Below are positions 37,318-49,933 of a DNA stretch of 64,000 nt, piece after piece. The DNA comes from Gammaproteobacteria bacterium (lineage in GTDB: Bacteria; Pseudomonadota; Gammaproteobacteria; Burkholderiales; Burkholderiaceae_C): assembly GCA_018815325.1 (NCBI GenBank), contig JAHIYE010000017.1, positions 1 through 64,000 on the forward strand, read 5' to 3'. Position 1 is the first letter of the stretch. Every line of letters starts with the position of its first letter. The translations under genes and the position numbers were made by a program. The notes beneath the pieces are model-generated. The model worked only from the letters and a program-made list of their open reading frames with translations. It did not search any database and was not told where the DNA came from.

Positions 37318-38491
37318 GTGCTTTTGTCTCTAAAGGGAACTACCCCCCACGCCATCCTGGCGCTCGCAGACGGCACGGTCTATATCGGCAATTCGATTGG
37401 AGCCGCAGGCTCCACGGTCGGCGAGGTGGTGTTCAACACCGCCATGACCGGCTACCAGGAAATCCTTACCGACCCCAGCTATTGCCAGCAGATCGTGACA
37501 CTCACGTACCCGCATATCGGCAACTATGGTGTCAACGAGGAAGACATCGAAGCCGAGAAGGTCCATGCCGCAGGTCTGATCATCAAGGATCTGCCCCTGA
37601 TTGCATCCAACTTCCGCAGCACCATGAGCCTGAGCCAGTACCTCGTGCGCGAAGGTACGGTGGCCATTGCCAACATCGATACCCGTAAGCTCACGCGGCA
37701 GTTGCGCACGCAGGGAGCCCAGAACGGCTGCATCCTCGCATTGGCGCCCGGTGAGGCGGTGACGCAGGCCGTGCAGGACAAGGCCATTGCTGCAGCCAAA
37801 GCCGCGCCCAGCATGGCTGGCCTGGATCTGGCCAAAGTTGTATCTGTACAGCAGACCTACGAGTGGACCCAGACCGAATGGAAGCTCGGGGCTGGTTATG
37901 GCGTCCAGATCACACCGCGTTTTCATGTCGTGGCCTACGACTTTGGCGTCAAGAAAAACATCCTGCGCATGTTGGCCGAGCGCGGTGCCCGCATCACAGT
38001 GGTGCCGGCCAAGACACCCGCCGGCGATGTGCTCAAGCTCAATCCCGATGGCATCTTCCTGTCCAACGGGCCGGGCGACCCGGAGCCGTGCGACTATGCG
38101 ATTGCTGCCGTGCGTGAACTTATCGAGACTGGCACTCCCACCTTCGGCATCTGCCTGGGGCACCAGATCATGGCGCTGGCCAGTGGTGCCAAGACCTTCA
38201 AAATGAAATTCGGTCACCACGGCGCCAACCACCCGGTCAAGGACCTCGACAATGGCCGCGTGAGCATCACCAGCCAGAACCATGGTTTTGCGGTGGACGA
38301 GAAAACCCTGCCAGCCAATCTGCGCGCAACCCACGTGAGCCTGTTCGACGGCACGCTGCAGGGGCTGGCCCGTACGGACAAGCCGGCATTCTGCTTCCAG
38401 GGCCACCCGGAAGCCTCGCCGGGCCCGCACGATATTGCCTACCTGTTCGATCGTTTTACTGCGCTGATGGAAAAGGCGATGGAGAAGAAGA

Positions 38492-38499
<8 letters not shown>
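37318..38499 (+). CDS. carA: Carbamoyl-phosphate synthase small (glutaminase) subunit
   Basis: CarA releases ammonia from glutamine and channels it to CarB. The 393-residue protein has the N-terminal CPSase domain ([20 protein letters not shown]) and a class I glutaminase with nucleophile Cys in [15 protein letters not shown] and the His/Glu pair in [16 protein letters not shown] 37318 follows CCCGGAGAACCCA and yields the family N-terminus; the 49-codon upstream extension lies in the leader. It overlaps carB by eight bases. Confidence 0.96.
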
Positions 38500-41737
<3,238 letters not shown>

Positions 41738-41751
41738 TTGTCAGTCCATCC

Positions 41752-41796
41752 AGGGACAGATCAGCAGCTTCGCCGATCTGTCCCTGCCATTTTTGA
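41752..41796 (+). terminator. Rho-independent terminator between carB and greA
   Basis: AGGGACAGATC (41752-41762) and GATCTGTCCCT (41775-41785) are perfect 11-bp arms around a 12-base loop, followed within five bases by ATTTTTG. It separates carAB from greA at least partly. Confidence 0.7.
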
Positions 41797-41812
41797 CGAC
41801 CGACAACGAGAC

Positions 41813-42289
41813 ATGGCCACCATTCCAATTACCAAACGCGGCGCTGAAAAGCTCAAGGCAGAGTTGCACAAGCTCAAGACCGTGGACCGTCCCTGGGTGA
41901 TCAATGCCATTGCTGAGGCACGCGCACAGGGTGACCTGAGTGAAAATGCCGAATACGATGCCGCCAAAGACCGTCAGGGCTTCATCGAAGGACGCATCCA
42001 GGAAATCGAGGGCAAGCTATCGGCTTCCCAGATCATCGATCCCAGCCAGCTTGATGCCGGTGGCAAGGTGGTATTCGGCACCACGGTTGAACTGGAAGAT
42101 GAGGCCACGGGGGATCGCGTCAAATACCAGATCGTGGGCGAAGACGAGGCAGATATCAAGCTGGGCCTGATCAACATCGGCAGTCCGATTGCCCGGGCCC
42201 TGATCGGCAAGGAAGAGGGCGATACCGCCGAAGTGCAGGCGCCGGGTGGCCTCAAGCACTACGAAATCATGGCCGTGAGCTACCTCTGA
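41813..42289 (+). CDS. greA: Transcription elongation factor GreA
   Basis: GreA enters the RNA polymerase secondary channel and stimulates cleavage of backtracked RNA. The 158-residue protein has an N-terminal coiled coil ([17 protein letters not shown]) with the acidic tip in [17 protein letters not shown] and a C-terminal FKBP-like domain ending [20 protein letters not shown] 41813 is the family start; the upstream frame runs through the terminator. Confidence 0.97.
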   Translation: MATIPITKRGAEKLKAELHKLKTVDRPWVINAIAEARAQGDLSENAEYDAAKDRQGFIEGRIQEIEGKLSASQIIDPSQLDAGGKVVFGTTVELEDEATGDRVKYQIVGEDEADIKLGLINIGSPIARALIGKEEGDTAEVQAPGGLKHYEIMAVSYL

Positions 42290-42290
42290 T

Positions 42291-42743
42291 ATGGATCTGA
42301 ACCGCTGGCGTCGCACCTTGCGTACCATTGCCCCGCTGTGGGTTGCCGCGCTGTGGTGGTCCAGCCTGGGCGTGATTGGCTTTCTCGTTGTGCCGCTGCT
42401 GTTTGCCAATCTGCCTACACCGGCCATGGCCGGTGCGATGGCGGCCAAACTGTTCACCGCCCAGACCTGGGTGTCTGTGCTGTGCGGCCTGTACCTGCTG
42501 ATGAGTTCAAGAGGAAGTTCTGTTCCAACCCAGCTCAATAAACTGCAGGGCGCTATCGTTTACATAGCGCTCGGGATTTTGCTGGCCTTGCTGGCGGAGT
42601 TTGCTGTGGCGCCCAGAATCATCGCACGCGAGAATCTGGCGCTGTGGCATGGTGTTGGCAGCGCCATGTACCTGCTGCAGTGGTGGTGTGCCGGGGTGAC
42701 GTCCTGGAAGCTGGCATCCCCCTTGGGAAAATCTCAGGTCTGA
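42291..42743 (+). CDS. DUF4149-like small integral membrane protein
   Basis: A 150-residue hydrophobic protein with about four predicted membrane segments (starting APLWVAALWWSSLGVIGFLV). The pattern is that of DUF4149/TMEM205-like proteins found near greA in betaproteobacteria; the function is unknown. It starts two bases after the greA stop, so it is almost certainly cotranscribed with greA. A perfect 7-bp-arm dispersed repeat lies inside the coding sequence. Its end overlaps the convergent yhbY gene by ten bases. Confidence 0.75.
   Translation: MDLNRWRRTLRTIAPLWVAALWWSSLGVIGFLVVPLLFANLPTPAMAGAMAAKLFTAQTWVSVLCGLYLLMSSRGSSVPTQLNKLQGAIVYIALGILLALLAEFAVAPRIIARENLALWHGVGSAMYLLQWWCAGVTSWKLASPLGKSQV
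42550..42570. repeat. Dispersed hairpin repeat, copy 7 (inside the DUF4149 gene)
   Basis: GCGCTAT and ATAGCGC form perfect 7-bp arms around CGTTTAC. It encodes GAIVYIALG in a membrane segment. Confidence 0.6.
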
Positions 42744-43210
42744 CTGCGTTTCTTGATGCTGACCGGTTTCTTGGGCTTGGCGCGTTTGACCTGTCCGCCG
42801 GCACTCAGTCGCTGGTTGCCCAGCACGCGCAGGGTCTTCACCTCGGGGCGTTGACCACTGCGTGAGCTGTATTTGAGCACCTTGACGTCCCGCGGGCCAG
42901 GCATGCGGTCCTCATTCTCGGCACGCTCCTTGGCTGGCATCGGGCGCCACAGTACCAGCAGCTTGCCGATGTGCTGGATCGGTGCGGCGCCGAGTTCGTC
43001 GGCCAGTGCCTGGAACATGGCCTCGCGGGCGGCGCGGTCATCGGAGAAAACGCGGACCTTGATGAGGCCATGGGCATTGAGGGCCGCATGGATTTCTTTT
43101 TTGACCGCATCGGTCAGGCCATCGCCACCCACCATGACCACGGGGTCGAGGTGATGCGCGTTGGCACGGTGTTCTTTGCGCTGGGCAGGGGTCAGTTGAA
43201 TTAAAGGCAT
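42734..43210 (-). CDS. yhbY: YhbY family ribosome assembly RNA-binding protein
   Basis: A CRM-domain (CRS1-YhbY) protein that binds pre-50S particles. The 158 residues begin with the domain (LTPAQRKEHRANAHHLDPVV, then GGDGLTDAVKKEIHAALNAH and LIKVRVFSDDRAAR) and end in a long Lys/Arg-rich tail that exceeds the usual ~97-residue E. coli protein. ATG 43210 is used since the upstream extension overlaps the rlmE promoter area. It is divergent from rlmE, the common arrangement. Confidence 0.92.
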   Translation of the reverse strand: MPLIQLTPAQRKEHRANAHHLDPVVMVGGDGLTDAVKKEIHAALNAHGLIKVRVFSDDRAAREAMFQALADELGAAPIQHIGKLLVLWRPMPAKERAENEDRMPGPRDVKVLKYSSRSGQRPEVKTLRVLGNQRLSAGGQVKRAKPKKPVSIKKRSQT

Positions 43211-43305
43211 GCCGGTATTATCGGTTGAATATGATTTCCTGGGGATAGGGCCCATGCTGCTGCCACCTTTTTTGAGCCCAATGCGGCCAGTCTCCGAAAG
43301 CTGAA

Positions 43306-43980
43306 ATGAAAGTCAAAACCCAAAGCAAAAAGGTCAACAAGGCGTGGCTCAATGACCATGTCAATGACACCTACGTCAAACTGGCCAAGAAAGAGGGTTA
43401 CCGGGCCCGTGCGGCCTACAAGCTCAAGGAAATCGACGAGAGCCTGGGGCTGATCAAGCCTGGCCATCTGGTGGTGGATCTGGGGTCTGCGCCGGGTGCC
43501 TGGAGCCAGTATGTGCGGCGCAAGTTGTCGCCCAAGTCTGCCACTGGCGGCGGCGCTGCGACGGGGGAGCTCAATGGCAGCATCATTGCGCTGGACATCC
43601 TGCCCATGGAGCCGGTTGAAGATGTGCTCTTCCTGCAGGGCGACTTTCGGGAGCCCGAGATGCTGCAACGGCTGCTGGATGCCATGCAGTCTCGCCTGGC
43701 CGACGTGGTGGTGTCCGACATGGCACCCAATCTCTCGGGGATCGCCTCGGCGGACGCGGCCAGGATCATCCATCTGATCGAACTTGCGGTGGAATTCAGC
43801 CAGACGCACATGAAGCCGCAGGGCGCACTGGTGGTCAAGGTGTTCCATGGCAACGCCTATGACGAGGTCGTGAAGTTGTTCAAGCAGACCTTTCAGGTCG
43901 TCAAGCCGATCAAGCCCAAAGCTTCCCGGGACAAGTCCTCAGAGACCTTTATCGTGGGCATTGGCTTGAAAAAAGGGTGA
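43306..43980 (+). CDS. rlmE: 23S rRNA (uridine-2552-2'-O)-methyltransferase RlmE
   Basis: RlmE (FtsJ) methylates U2552 in the 50S A-loop. The 224-residue protein has [14 protein letters not shown], the SAM motif [14 protein letters not shown], and DMAPNLSG. The catalytic Lys-Asp-Lys-Glu set is consistent with K near residue 37, D near 139, and KVFHG. A short GGG-rich insert ([14 protein letters not shown]) lies after motif I. ftsH follows after 119 bases, the usual rlmE-ftsH pair. Confidence 0.95.
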   Translation: MKVKTQSKKVNKAWLNDHVNDTYVKLAKKEGYRARAAYKLKEIDESLGLIKPGHLVVDLGSAPGAWSQYVRRKLSPKSATGGGAATGELNGSIIALDILPMEPVEDVLFLQGDFREPEMLQRLLDAMQSRLADVVVSDMAPNLSGIASADAARIIHLIELAVEFSQTHMKPQGALVVKVFHGNAYDEVVKLFKQTFQVVKPIKPKASRDKSSETFIVGIGLKKG

Positions 43981-44027
43981 AATCCCTTGTGATCTCATGG
44001 CTGAAACACGCATGTATACGCAACTGG

Positions 44028-44042
44028 AGGCTTGAAAAGCCT
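44028..44042 (+). other. Small hairpin in the rlmE-ftsH gap
   Basis: AGGCTT and AAGCCT form perfect arms around GAA, with no T-run after. A TAAAAT at 44042-44047 could be a -10 box for ftsH, but its -35 is poor. No heat-shock promoter could be fitted. Confidence 0.3.
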
Positions 44043-44099
44043 AAAATAGGTCTCAACTGGGAAATGTTCTTCCACCAGAGTGCTTGACTGGAGTTTCGT

Positions 44100-46022
44100 T
44101 TGAATAATCAGTGGTTTTCGAAAATTGCCGTTTGGCTGGTGATCGCACTTGTGCTGTTCACGGTTTTCAAACAACTCGACACCCGAGGGGCTGCGGGCGC
44201 CACCAATATCGGGTACTCCGACTTCCTGGACGAAGTGCGCAGCAACCGCATCAAGAATGCCGTGATCCAGGAGGGGCAGGGCGGCACTGAAATCCTCGCC
44301 ACCACCTCCGATGACCGCCGGGTCCGTACCACGGCAACCTATCTCGACCGTGGCCTGGTGGGCGACCTGATTACCTATGGCGTCAAGTTTGACGTCAAGC
44401 CCCGTGAAGAAGGCTCACTGCTCATGACCCTGCTGGTCAGCTGGGGGCCGATGTTGCTGTTGATTGGTGTCTGGGTGTATTTCATGCGCCAGATGCAGGG
44501 CGGTGGCAAGGGCGGCGCTTTCAGCTTCGGTAAATCCAAAGCGCGGCTGCTCGATGAAAACACCAATACCGTGACCTTTGCCGACGTGGCCGGGTGCGAC
44601 GAGGCCAAGGAAGAGGTCAAGGAGGTCGTTGACTTCCTCAAGGATCCGCAGAAATTCCAGAAGCTCGGTGGCCGCATTCCACGCGGTCTGCTGCTGGTTG
44701 GCCCGCCCGGCACCGGCAAGACCTTGCTGGCCAAGAGCATTGCGGGTGAGGCCAAGGTGCCATTCTTCTCGATCTCGGGTTCTGACTTTGTCGAAATGTT
44801 CGTCGGTGTGGGCGCGTCCCGTGTGCGCGACATGTTCGAAAACGCCAAGAAAAATGCCCCCTGCATCATCTTCATTGATGAGATCGATGCCGTGGGTCGT
44901 CAGCGTGGTGCTGGCCTGGGGGGTGGCAATGACGAGCGCGAACAGACCTTGAACCAGATGCTGGTCGAGATGGACGGCTTTGATACCAATGTGGGCGTCA
45001 TCGTGGTGGCAGCCACCAACCGCCCCGACATCCTGGATGCCGCGCTCTTGCGCCCTGGCCGTTTCGACCGTCAGGTCTATGTGACCTTGCCCGATATCCG
45101 TGGCCGTGAGCAGATTCTCAATGTGCACATGCGCAAAGTCCCTTTGGCGCAGGACGTGAATGCCGGCATCATCGCCCGTGGTACCCCCGGCATGTCGGGC
45201 GCTGATCTTGCCAACCTGTGTAACGAAGCCGCCCTGATGGCTGCGCGTCGCAACGCCCGTGTGGTTGAAATGCAGGATTTCGAGAAAGCCAAGGACAAGA
45301 TCCTCATGGGTCCGGAGCGCAAAAGCATGGTCATGCCCGAGGAAGAGCGCAGGAACACGGCTTACCATGAGTCGGGCCATGCGCTGATTGGCAAGCTGTT
45401 GCCGAAGTGCGACCCGGTGCACAAGGTTACCGTTATCCCGCGTGGCCGCGCCCTGGGCGTGACCATGAGCCTGCCGGCGCAGGATCGCTACAGCTACGAC
45501 AGCGAATACATGCTCAGCCAGATCAGCATGCTGTTCGGTGGCCGTATTGCCGAAGAAGTGTTCATGAACCAGATGACCACCGGCGCCAGCAACGACTTCG
45601 AGCGTGCCACGCAAATCGCCCGTGACATGGTGACCCGCTATGGCATGACCGATGCGTTGGGCCCGATGGTCTACGCCGAGAATGAAGGCGAAGTATTCCT
45701 CGGCCGCTCAGTCACCAAGACCACCAGCATGAGCGAGCAGACCATGCAAAAAGTCGATTCGGAAGTGCGCCGCATCATTGACCAGCAGTACACCCTGGCC
45801 CGCAAGCTGATCGAGGACAACAAGGACAAGATGCACGCCATGGCCAAGGCCTTGCTGGAGTGGGAGACCATTGACAGCGACCAGATAGACGACATCATGG
45901 CGGGCAAGGAACCACGTCCTCCCAAGGACTGGACACCGCGTATTCCACCCGTTGACAGTGGCAAAGGGGGCGATGGTGGCGCTGCGGTCGTCGCTGCCGA
46001 TCCGTCACCTACGACGGCCTGA
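44100..46022 (+). CDS. ftsH: ATP-dependent zinc metalloprotease FtsH
   Basis: FtsH is a membrane AAA+ protease that degrades regulators such as LpxC and misassembled membrane proteins. The 640-residue protein has two N-terminal membrane segments (about 8-24 and 105-125), Walker A in [16 protein letters not shown], Walker [12 protein letters not shown], the [23 protein letters not shown] and the protease HEXXH as [10 protein letters not shown]. Translation starts at TTG 44100 (MNNQWFSK), the expected N-terminus. A terminator follows. Confidence 0.97.
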   Translation: MNNQWFSKIAVWLVIALVLFTVFKQLDTRGAAGATNIGYSDFLDEVRSNRIKNAVIQEGQGGTEILATTSDDRRVRTTATYLDRGLVGDLITYGVKFDVKPREEGSLLMTLLVSWGPMLLLIGVWVYFMRQMQGGGKGGAFSFGKSKARLLDENTNTVTFADVAGCDEAKEEVKEVVDFLKDPQKFQKLGGRIPRGLLLVGPPGTGKTLLAKSIAGEAKVPFFSISGSDFVEMFVGVGASRVRDMFENAKKNAPCIIFIDEIDAVGRQRGAGLGGGNDEREQTLNQMLVEMDGFDTNVGVIVVAATNRPDILDAALLRPGRFDRQVYVTLPDIRGREQILNVHMRKVPLAQDVNAGIIARGTPGMSGADLANLCNEAALMAARRNARVVEMQDFEKAKDKILMGPERKSMVMPEEERRNTAYHESGHALIGKLLPKCDPVHKVTVIPRGRALGVTMSLPAQDRYSYDSEYMLSQISMLFGGRIAEEVFMNQMTTGASNDFERATQIARDMVTRYGMTDALGPMVYAENEGEVFLGRSVTKTTSMSEQTMQKVDSEVRRIIDQQYTLARKLIEDNKDKMHAMAKALLEWETIDSDQIDDIMAGKEPRPPKDWTPRIPPVDSGKGGDGGAAVVAADPSPTTA

Positions 46023-46042
46023 TCCCTTCGATCACCATTGCA

Positions 46043-46070
46043 AGCGGGGCCATGTGCCCCGTTTTGCTTT
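46043..46070 (+). terminator. Terminator after ftsH
   Basis: GCGGGGC pairs with GCCCCG(T) around CATGT and is followed by TTTTGCTTTG. It separates ftsH from folP, though folP has no obvious promoter of its own in the remaining 23 bases. Confidence 0.7.
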
Positions 46071-46092
46071 GTTGGCAGCTGCAGCGACTTTC

Positions 46093-46980
46093 ATGAACTT
46101 CCCCATGTTCTGGCAAACCACCCGCTTTGAAATCGACCTGACCCAGCCCAGGGTCATGGGCATCGTCAATGCCACGCCTGATTCCTTCTCCGACGGAGGC
46201 CAGTACGCGTCCACCCACGCGGCCCTGCAACATTGCGAGGCTCTGCTGCGTGAAGGGGTCGACATTCTCGATATTGGCGGCGAGTCGACCCGCCCCGGAG
46301 CCACGCCCCTGCCGCTCATGGAGGAACTGGCACGTGTGGTGCCGCTCGTGCGTGAAGCGGTGAAGCTCGATGTGCCGGTCTCGGTCGATACCTACAAGCC
46401 GCAAGTCATGCAGGCCGTGCTTGATCTGGGGGCCGACATCATCAACGATATCTGGGCCTTGCGCTGGCACTCGCCGGATCCGCAGGCGCCAAGCGGGCCG
46501 GGGGTCGTGGCCGATCATCCCTCCTGTGGCGTGTGCCTCATGCACATGCACCGCGAGCCGCAGACCATGCAGGTGGCGCCGATGGAGGGGGATGTGTTGC
46601 CCCAGGTGCTATCCTTTTTGAAGCAATCAGCGCTTAATCTGCAAGGACTGGGCGTTAAAAGTTCCCGCATTGTGCTGGATCCCGGCATCGGTTTTGGCAA
46701 GACCGTGCAGCAGAACTTCAGCCTGCTGGCGCGTCAGGAAGAACTGCTGTCTGCGGGCTACCCGCTGCTCGCAGGCTGGTCGCGCAAGTCTTCGCTGGCG
46801 GCCTTGTCAGACGCCTCTGCTGCGCCGGTGGCGCCATTGGCCGGTCACGAGCGCATGGTGCCCAGTGTGGCGGCTGCTCTGCTGGCGGTGGAGCGTGGCG
46901 CCCGGATCGTGCGGGTGCACGATGTACGCGAGACCGTGCAGGCGCTGCGGGTGCTGCAAGCCCTAAAATCAGCGAGATAA
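46093..46980 (+). CDS. folP: Dihydropteroate synthase
   Basis: FolP joins p-aminobenzoate to dihydropterin pyrophosphate and is the target of sulfonamides. The 295-residue TIM barrel shows [27 protein letters not shown] and [14 protein letters not shown]. The start is ATG 46093 or 46105; the ribosome site is weak. A segment at 46612-46665 resembles the extended dispersed repeat and encodes [19 protein letters not shown], a part that varies among homologues. Confidence 0.94.
   Translation: MNFPMFWQTTRFEIDLTQPRVMGIVNATPDSFSDGGQYASTHAALQHCEALLREGVDILDIGGESTRPGATPLPLMEELARVVPLVREAVKLDVPVSVDTYKPQVMQAVLDLGADIINDIWALRWHSPDPQAPSGPGVVADHPSCGVCLMHMHREPQTMQVAPMEGDVLPQVLSFLKQSALNLQGLGVKSSRIVLDPGIGFGKTVQQNFSLLARQEELLSAGYPLLAGWSRKSSLAALSDASAAPVAPLAGHERMVPSVAAALLAVERGARIVRVHDVRETVQALRVLQALKSAR
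46612..46665. repeat. Possible degenerate dispersed repeat inside folP
   Basis: GCTATCCTTTTTGAAGC followed by CAGCGCTTAAT and GGGCGTTAAAAG resembles the core-plus-tail layout of the copy at 7114-7171. The right arm is incomplete. The similarity is loose. Confidence 0.3.
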
Positions 46981-46996
46981 AAACAGGGGCGAGACC

Positions 46997-48328
46997 ATGA
47001 CAAGAAAATATTTCGGCACGGACGGCATTCGCGGCACGGTAGGGCAGCCGCCGATCACGCCAGACTTTGTCCTGCGACTGGCCCATGCAGTGGGCCGCGT
47101 GCTCAAGCGCAGTGAAGAGCGCCCCACCGTGCTGATCGGCAAGGACACCCGAATCTCGGGCTACATGCTGGAGAGCGCGCTGGAGAGCGGTTTCAATTCC
47201 GCCGGGGTCGACGTGGTGTTGCTCGGCCCTCTGCCAACCCCGGGCGTGGCCTATCTCACGCGGGCCCAGCGGGCCTCATTGGGGGTGGTCATCAGTGCCA
47301 GCCACAATGCTTTTCCCGACAACGGCATCAAGTTCTTCAGCGCGCAAGGTACCAAGCTGGACGACGCGTGGGAACTGGCCGTGGAAGCCGCGCTGGAAGA
47401 GCCGCCCGTGTGGGCCGATTCTGCTGCGTTGGGCAAGGCCCGACGACTGGACGATGCGGCAGGCCGTTACATCGAGTTCTGCAAGAGCACCTTTGCCAAC
47501 GACCTCACGCTCAAGGGGGTCAAGATCGTGGTCGATGCCGCGCACGGTGCGGCCTACCATATCGCCCCGCTGGTGTTCCACGAACTCGGTGCCGAGGTGA
47601 TCCCGATCGGCTGTGCGCCCGATGGCCTGAACATCAATCATGAAGTAGGTGCCACCCATCCTGAGGCCCTGATCCTCGCAGTCAAGGCCAACCATGCGGA
47701 CTATGGTATTGCGCTGGACGGTGACGCCGATCGCCTGCAGCTGGTCGATGCCAACCGCCGTCTCTACAACGGGGATGAACTGCTTTACCTGATGCTGGCC
47801 GAACGGCTGGCGCGTGGCGAGAAGGTACCCGGTGTAGTGGGTACGCTGATGACCAATATGGCGGTCGAACTTGCCATCAAGGCGCGAGGCGTGAAGTTTG
47901 TGCGCGCCAAGGTGGGTGACCGCTATGTGCTCGAAGAATTGGAAAAGAACGGCTGGCTACTGGGCGGCGAGGGCTCGGGCCATTTGCTGGCACTCGACAA
48001 GCACACTACCGGTGACGGCCTGATCTCGGCCCTGCAGGTGTTGCAGGCCTGTGTGCGCAGTGGCAAGACGCTGGCCGAGTTGCTGGCCGATGTGACCCTG
48101 TTTCCCCAGACCCTCATCAACGTGCGTTTGCAGCCAGGCCAGGACTGGAAGTCCAACCCGGCGCTGATCAGCGAAACCAAGGCGGTGGAGGCTGAACTCG
48201 GCGACAGCGGACGCGTGCTGATCCGTGCCAGCGGCACCGAACCGCTGGTGCGCGTGATGGTGGAGGCGCGTGATGCCACACAGGCAAGAACCTGCGCCGA
48301 GCGTATTGCGCACACCCTCAAGATCTGA
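46997..48328 (+). CDS. glmM: Phosphoglucosamine mutase
   Basis: GlmM interconverts glucosamine-6-phosphate and glucosamine-1-phosphate for peptidoglycan and LPS. The 443-residue protein has [13 protein letters not shown], the phosphoserine loop [18 protein letters not shown], the metal site [13 protein letters not shown] and the C-terminal [15 protein letters not shown]. It starts at ATG 46997, 16 bases after folP, the conserved folP-glmM order. Confidence 0.97.
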   Translation: MTRKYFGTDGIRGTVGQPPITPDFVLRLAHAVGRVLKRSEERPTVLIGKDTRISGYMLESALESGFNSAGVDVVLLGPLPTPGVAYLTRAQRASLGVVISASHNAFPDNGIKFFSAQGTKLDDAWELAVEAALEEPPVWADSAALGKARRLDDAAGRYIEFCKSTFANDLTLKGVKIVVDAAHGAAYHIAPLVFHELGAEVIPIGCAPDGLNINHEVGATHPEALILAVKANHADYGIALDGDADRLQLVDANRRLYNGDELLYLMLAERLARGEKVPGVVGTLMTNMAVELAIKARGVKFVRAKVGDRYVLEELEKNGWLLGGEGSGHLLALDKHTTGDGLISALQVLQACVRSGKTLAELLADVTLFPQTLINVRLQPGQDWKSNPALISETKAVEAELGDSGRVLIRASGTEPLVRVMVEARDATQARTCAERIAHTLKI

Positions 48329-48353
48329 GTGCCCCTGTCACAGAGAGCGGCTG

Positions 48354-48893
48354 ATGCCAAGCCCTGTATCCCTGCGGATCTGTCGTGCTGATTACCACGA
48401 CCCTGTGCATGCAGCCGCACTGGTGGCCCTGCTTGACGCCTATGCACAGGACCCGATGGGCGGCGGCCATGCCCTGAGCGATTTTGCTCGCACCAATCTG
48501 GTGGCCGAGTTGGCAGCCCGACCCCAGGCCTTCAGCGTGCTGGCCTTTTCCGGTGTTGAACTCACCGAGCCCGTGGGACTGGTCAATTGCATCGAGGGTT
48601 TCTCCACCTTTGCCTGCCGCCCACTTGTGAATGTGCACGATGTGGCCGTGTTGCCGCAGTACCGTGGACAGCGTGTGGGTGAACGCATGCTGCAGGAGGT
48701 CGAGCACCTCGCGCGCGCGCGAGGTGCCTGCAAGCTCACACTGGAGGTGCTGCAAGGCAATGCCAGCGCCATCAGGCTCTACGAGCGCAGTGGCTTTGCC
48801 GGCTATCAGCTCGATCCGGCCATGGGGTCGGCGCTGTTTCTGCAGAAATGGCTGGACCAGGCCCCAGACCAGAATGCAGGTGCCAGGACATGA
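48354..48893 (+). CDS. GNAT family N-acetyltransferase
   Basis: A 179-residue acetyltransferase with the acetyl-CoA site VAVLPQYRGQRVGERMLQEV and the later NASAIRLYERSGF. The substrate is unknown. ATG 48354 follows AGAGCGGCTG. It overlaps tilS by four bases, so the two are coupled. A 24-bp perfect palindrome with an alternating GC core (48704-48727) lies in the coding sequence at EHLARARGACK. Confidence 0.85.
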   Translation: MPSPVSLRICRADYHDPVHAAALVALLDAYAQDPMGGGHALSDFARTNLVAELAARPQAFSVLAFSGVELTEPVGLVNCIEGFSTFACRPLVNVHDVAVLPQYRGQRVGERMLQEVEHLARARGACKLTLEVLQGNASAIRLYERSGFAGYQLDPAMGSALFLQKWLDQAPDQNAGART

Positions 48894-49840
48894 GCACCAG
48901 CTTTGCCGATGCCATGCACCGCTTCTCGCCGGAGTTGCCCTTGGCCGTGGCTTACAGCGGTGGTGCAGACTCGACAGCCTTGTTACTGGCCTGTGCAGAG
49001 AAATGGCCAGGCCAGGTCCATGCCATTCATGTTCACCATGGCTTGCAAACCGCCGCTGACGATTTCGAATTGCATTGCCGCAAGGTCTGTACCGAGCTGG
49101 GCGTGCCGCTGTACGTACATCGTGTTGATGCGCGACATGCGGCCGGACAGAGTCCGGAGGATGCCGCACGCAAGGCGCGTTACGAGGCTTTTCGGGCTGT
49201 AGCCCATGATGAATATGCGATGGCAGCTATCAAATCGATAGTTATTGCGCAGCATGCTGATGATCAGGCAGAGACCCTGCTGCTGGCCTTGAGCCGCGGC
49301 GCCGGTTTGCCTGGCCTCAGCGCCATGCCGGAGGAGTGGGAGCGTGATGGCATCCGCTATTACCGGCCCTTGCTGGAGGTGCGTGGTGCCGACCTGCGCG
49401 TCTGGCTGGCCGGGCGTGGCGCGGCCTTCATCGAAGACCCGAGCAACAGTAACGAGCAGTTCACCCGCAACCGCATCCGGGCCCGTCTGCTGCCTGCGCT
49501 GGAGGCGGCATTTCCCCAGTTCAGAGAGACCTTTGCACGCAGCGCTGCGCATGCAGCCCAGGCCCAGCAACTGTTGCTGGAGGTGGCTGCGCAAGACCTT
49601 GGCGTGGTCGGTCAACCCCCTGTGATCAAACGCTTGCAGGCCATGTCACGACCGCGCCAGACCAATGTGCTGCGCTACTGGCTCAGATCGATGTACCAGG
49701 TGACGCCCAGCACGGCCCAGCTCGCTGAGTTGCTCGACCAGCTTGCCGCATGCACCACGCGTGGCCATCAAATCAGGATCAAGGTGGGCCACGGCTGGGT
49801 GGCACGGCAGGGCGATTCCCTGACTTGGTACAATCCCTAG
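48890..49840 (+). CDS. tilS: tRNA(Ile)-lysidine synthase
   Basis: TilS converts C34 of the tRNA-Ile2 anticodon to lysidine so it reads AUA. The 316-residue protein has the PP-loop AVAYSGGADSTALLLAC, HHGLQTAADDFE, AQHADDQAETLLLALSRG and NRIRARLLPALE, then a short helical C-terminus; it is shorter than E. coli TilS and lacks a full second C-terminal domain. A dispersed repeat at 49226-49241 encodes AIKSIVI just before the conserved AQHADDQAET strand. Confidence 0.93.
   Translation: MSTSFADAMHRFSPELPLAVAYSGGADSTALLLACAEKWPGQVHAIHVHHGLQTAADDFELHCRKVCTELGVPLYVHRVDARHAAGQSPEDAARKARYEAFRAVAHDEYAMAAIKSIVIAQHADDQAETLLLALSRGAGLPGLSAMPEEWERDGIRYYRPLLEVRGADLRVWLAGRGAAFIEDPSNSNEQFTRNRIRARLLPALEAAFPQFRETFARSAAHAAQAQQLLLEVAAQDLGVVGQPPVIKRLQAMSRPRQTNVLRYWLRSMYQVTPSTAQLAELLDQLAACTTRGHQIRIKVGHGWVARQGDSLTWYNP
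49226..49242. repeat. Dispersed hairpin repeat, copy 8 (inside tilS)
   Basis: CTATC (49227-49231) and GATAG (49237-49241) pair around AAATC. The surrounding local sequence GCAGCTATCAAATCGATAG is AT-richer than the flanking coding sequence. Confidence 0.5.
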
Positions 49841-49933
49841 GGTTTACCGGGCTTTCCTCGCAGGAAACAAGCGGTGTAACCGGGCAACTGATGCAGCATC
49901 AGTGTGGCTCCCCAACCCAATTCGAAAATTTCA

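Noticed and set aside
44020-44100. Heat-shock (sigma-32) promoter before ftsH
   Set aside because: CTTGAAA is present at 44031-44037 but no CCCATNT-like -10 occurs at the right spacing.
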